Source: Firmicutes bacterium UBA2530
GTDB lineage: Bacteria; Bacillota; Clostridia; Tissierellales; Sedimentibacteraceae
Assembly: GCA_002340985.1 (NCBI GenBank)
Contig: DDNC01000021.1
Span: 13,309-77,308, forward strand
Reading direction: 5' to 3'
DNA length: 64,000 nucleotides
Numbering within the stretch: position 1 is the first letter of the stretch; the number at the start of each line of letters is the position of its first letter. The position numbers and the translations under genes are program-made. Positions 62,630-64,000 of the stretch are shown here, piece after piece. The notes below the pieces were generated by a model. That model did not search any database, was not told the DNA's origin, and was given only the letters and a program-made list of their open reading frames with translations.

Positions 62630-63694
62630 ATGAATATAGTTGTTGTAAAATTCGGTGGAACATCTGTTGCGACTGAAGAGGGACGAAGGCATGCCATATC
62701 TCATATAGCTTCTTTGCAGGAGGCAGGGAAGAGTGTAGTTGCCGTGGTTTCGGCCATGGGCCGCAAAGGAGAACCATATGCTACGGACACTCTCATATCT
62801 CTCTTGAACACAAAAAGTAAATCAGATACCTTAGACCTGTTGATGAGCTGCGGCGAAGTAATCTCTGCGTGCGTATTTGCAGACTGTCTTGTCCAGCATG
62901 GGATTAATGCGGTAGCAATAACTTCGGGCCAGGCTGGCATAGTCACCAATGGTATCTTTGGCGGTGCTGATATATTTGACATGGATACCAAACGTATAAA
63001 AACAGAGCTTTATGAAGGCAAGGTAGTAGTAGTAACGGGCTTCCAGGGAGTAAGCGTTCGCAATGAAGTTACAACGCTGGGTCGCGGAGGAAGTGACACA
63101 TCGGCAGTGGTAATAGGTGGATTTATGAATGCGGAAGCAGTTCATATATTTACTGACGTACCGGGAATTGCTGTTATAGACCCAAGAGTTGTTCCGGAAG
63201 CAAAGTTTATGAAGCATGTGGATATGCATCATATGTATGCTTTTGCCTGCTGGGGAGCAAGTGTTATCCATCCACGTGCCATTGCGGAAGCACTAAAATA
63301 TAATTTTGACGTATTTGTACGTTCTAACTTTGATGACAGTATGGGTACAAAGTTGGTGAAAAATTCGGTTATGCGTTCGGGTCCTGTTGGAATTGCCATT
63401 ATACGCGAGTGCGATTTGTTTAAACCTGAGCAGTCGGATAACCTGATTGTAGTCCGGGATGAAGAGGAACGGGCGGTACGTACGTCGCCAGGCAGTGAAT
63501 ATTCGCTTATGAGTGTGGTGTTCAGCGGGTACAGCGAAGAGGAAATAAAAAACGCTATAGGTGATTTGCCGGTTAATGCAATGTGCTTCCTCGATAAATT
63601 ATGCGCTCACGTATTTGTGGAATCAAGGCAGATTGAAATGCTGGCAGAGGATTTATATCATAAGCTGTTTGGAAATGTTGCTGTTAATGTTTAG
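62630..63694 (+). CDS. Aspartate kinase, short form
   Basis: Phosphorylates aspartate. About 354 residues from ATG 62630, with AAGGGTGG upstream. Kinase motifs are VVKFGGTSVA at the start, FQGVSVRNEVTTLGRGGSDTSAV, YTDVPG-like FTDVPGIAVIDPR and MHHMYAFACWGASVIHPRA. The C-terminal regulatory part (about 105 residues) is shorter than the two full ACT domains of feedback-controlled enzymes, though it keeps an ACT-like end, so feedback control may be altered. Pairing with asd resembles the asd-dapG arrangement of Bacillus. Confidence 0.9.
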   Translation: MNIVVVKFGGTSVATEEGRRHAISHIASLQEAGKSVVAVVSAMGRKGEPYATDTLISLLNTKSKSDTLDLLMSCGEVISACVFADCLVQHGINAVAITSGQAGIVTNGIFGGADIFDMDTKRIKTELYEGKVVVVTGFQGVSVRNEVTTLGRGGSDTSAVVIGGFMNAEAVHIFTDVPGIAVIDPRVVPEAKFMKHVDMHHMYAFACWGASVIHPRAIAEALKYNFDVFVRSNFDDSMGTKLVKNSVMRSGPVGIAIIRECDLFKPEQSDNLIVVRDEEERAVRTSPGSEYSLMSVVFSGYSEEEIKNAIGDLPVNAMCFLDKLCAHVFVESRQIEMLAEDLYHKLFGNVAVNV

Positions 63695-63739
63695 CGAAGA
63701 ACTGCCCGGTGCAGGGGCAGAGGATATGGAGGAAGTATA

Positions 63740-64000
63740 ATGAATTTAAAAAAGGATGTTTGTGTAATAGGCGGAGGTGTAATGGGGCTTGCTACAGCTT
63801 ACTATCTTCTCAAGGCCGGTAAATCTGTCGCTATTTTAGAAAAGGCGGAAGTCGGAGGCGGCGCTTCAAGCTCTTGTGATGATATGATACTTCTACAGTC
63901 GAAGAAACCGGGCATTGCACTGACATTGGCTATGGAAAGTCTGGAAATTTACCGCGGGCTATCTGATGAATTAGGTGCGGACATAGGCTTTTATTCACAT
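63740..64000 (+). CDS. FAD-dependent oxidoreductase (DadA/sarcosine-oxidase-like), truncated by the window
   Basis: Only the first 87 codons are in the window. The dinucleotide-binding motif VIGGGVMGLATAYYLLKAG is at residues 9-27, and EKAEVGGGASSSCDD follows, as in D-amino acid dehydrogenases and related amine oxidases. ATG 63740 follows GGAGGAAG. It appears to be the third gene of the asd-aspartokinase operon, which hints at amino-acid oxidation, but the substrate domain is not visible. Confidence 0.8.
   Translation, partial: MNLKKDVCVIGGGVMGLATAYYLLKAGKSVAILEKAEVGGGASSSCDDMILLQSKKPGIALTLAMESLEIYRGLSDELGADIGFYSH

Noticed and set aside
1..64000. CRISPR arrays, intact insertion sequences, rRNA operons
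   Set aside because: No regularly spaced repeats, transposase genes or rRNA-like stretches were found while reading both strands.

Overview
The window looks like chromosomal DNA of a low-GC Gram-positive anaerobe, most likely a member of the Clostridia. The support is AT-rich DNA, strong GGAGG-type ribosome binding sites, occasional TTG and GTG starts, lipoprotein transport and redox proteins, an LCP-family wall-polymer ligase, and organic-acid catabolism driven by sigma-54. A Sedimentibacter-like organism would fit, but the genus cannot be fixed from sequence reading alone. No rRNA, tRNA or CRISPR array was seen.

Layout. (1) 1-3030: a cell-wall recycling cluster (murQ, an RpiR/MurR-type regulator, nagA). 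(2) 3307-29571: a large surface-polysaccharide locus. It holds an LCP ligase, an O-antigen-ligase-like protein, a CapD-type 4,6-dehydratase, a minimal PglC-like sugar transferase, a 4-keto-sugar reductase, three glycosyltransferases, an EpsG-like polymerase and a flippase. It also holds rfbA, rfbC and rfbB without rfbD, a sugar aminotransferase, a DNA-binding protein fused to a degenerate RfbA fold, and a UDP-GlcA/UDP-GalA pair. Inside it lies a complete acyl-carrier-protein cassette: acyltransferase, KAS III, ACP, FkbH, second ACP, SDR and GNAT. This cassette probably builds an unusual acyl group for an amino sugar. Two simple-sequence tracts, G11 in the dehydratase and (GCTT)5 in the flippase, could make the polymer phase-variable. 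A wrecked lactate dehydrogenase gene lies in the gap before ugd. (3) 29674-30996: a membrane-anchored Nudix-like protein of unknown role.

(4) 31376-41423: a PrpR-type sigma-54 activator followed by a very good -24/-12 promoter. The promoter serves an operon encoding a 2-hydroxyacid dehydrogenase, a PrpF-family isomerase, a TctABC tricarboxylate transporter, an RraA-like aldolase and an aconitase-family hydratase. Three similar GTCA-type sites lie 77-120 bases upstream of the promoter. This is a self-contained uptake and catabolic unit for an unidentified tricarboxylate-like acid.

(5) 42095-53785: an accessory region rich in probable anti-phage functions. A tight five-gene cluster encodes a Gly-rich small protein, an HhH DNA glycosylase, a PfkB kinase fused to a nucleoside 2-deoxyribosyltransferase, a QueC-like enzyme and a dGTPase-like HD protein. 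It is followed by a SIR2-domain protein, a wrecked PHP-phosphoesterase gene, a LytTR regulator bracketed by about 145-bp direct repeats carrying LytTR-like operators, a sodium:solute symporter, and an AAA ATPase plus TOPRIM pair. (6) 53953-64000: housekeeping and accessory metabolism. It contains an NhaC antiporter, a MATE exporter, a TetR regulator divergent from an FMN/FAD lipoprotein reductase, an FCD-type regulator, asd, aspartokinase, and the start of a FAD-dependent oxidoreductase that runs off the window.

The two most notable candidates for undescribed systems are the nucleotide-centred cluster at 42095-46396 and the acyl-ACP plus amino-sugar cassette at 18917-26884, with its sugar-nucleotide-sensor-like regulator at 20083-21138.
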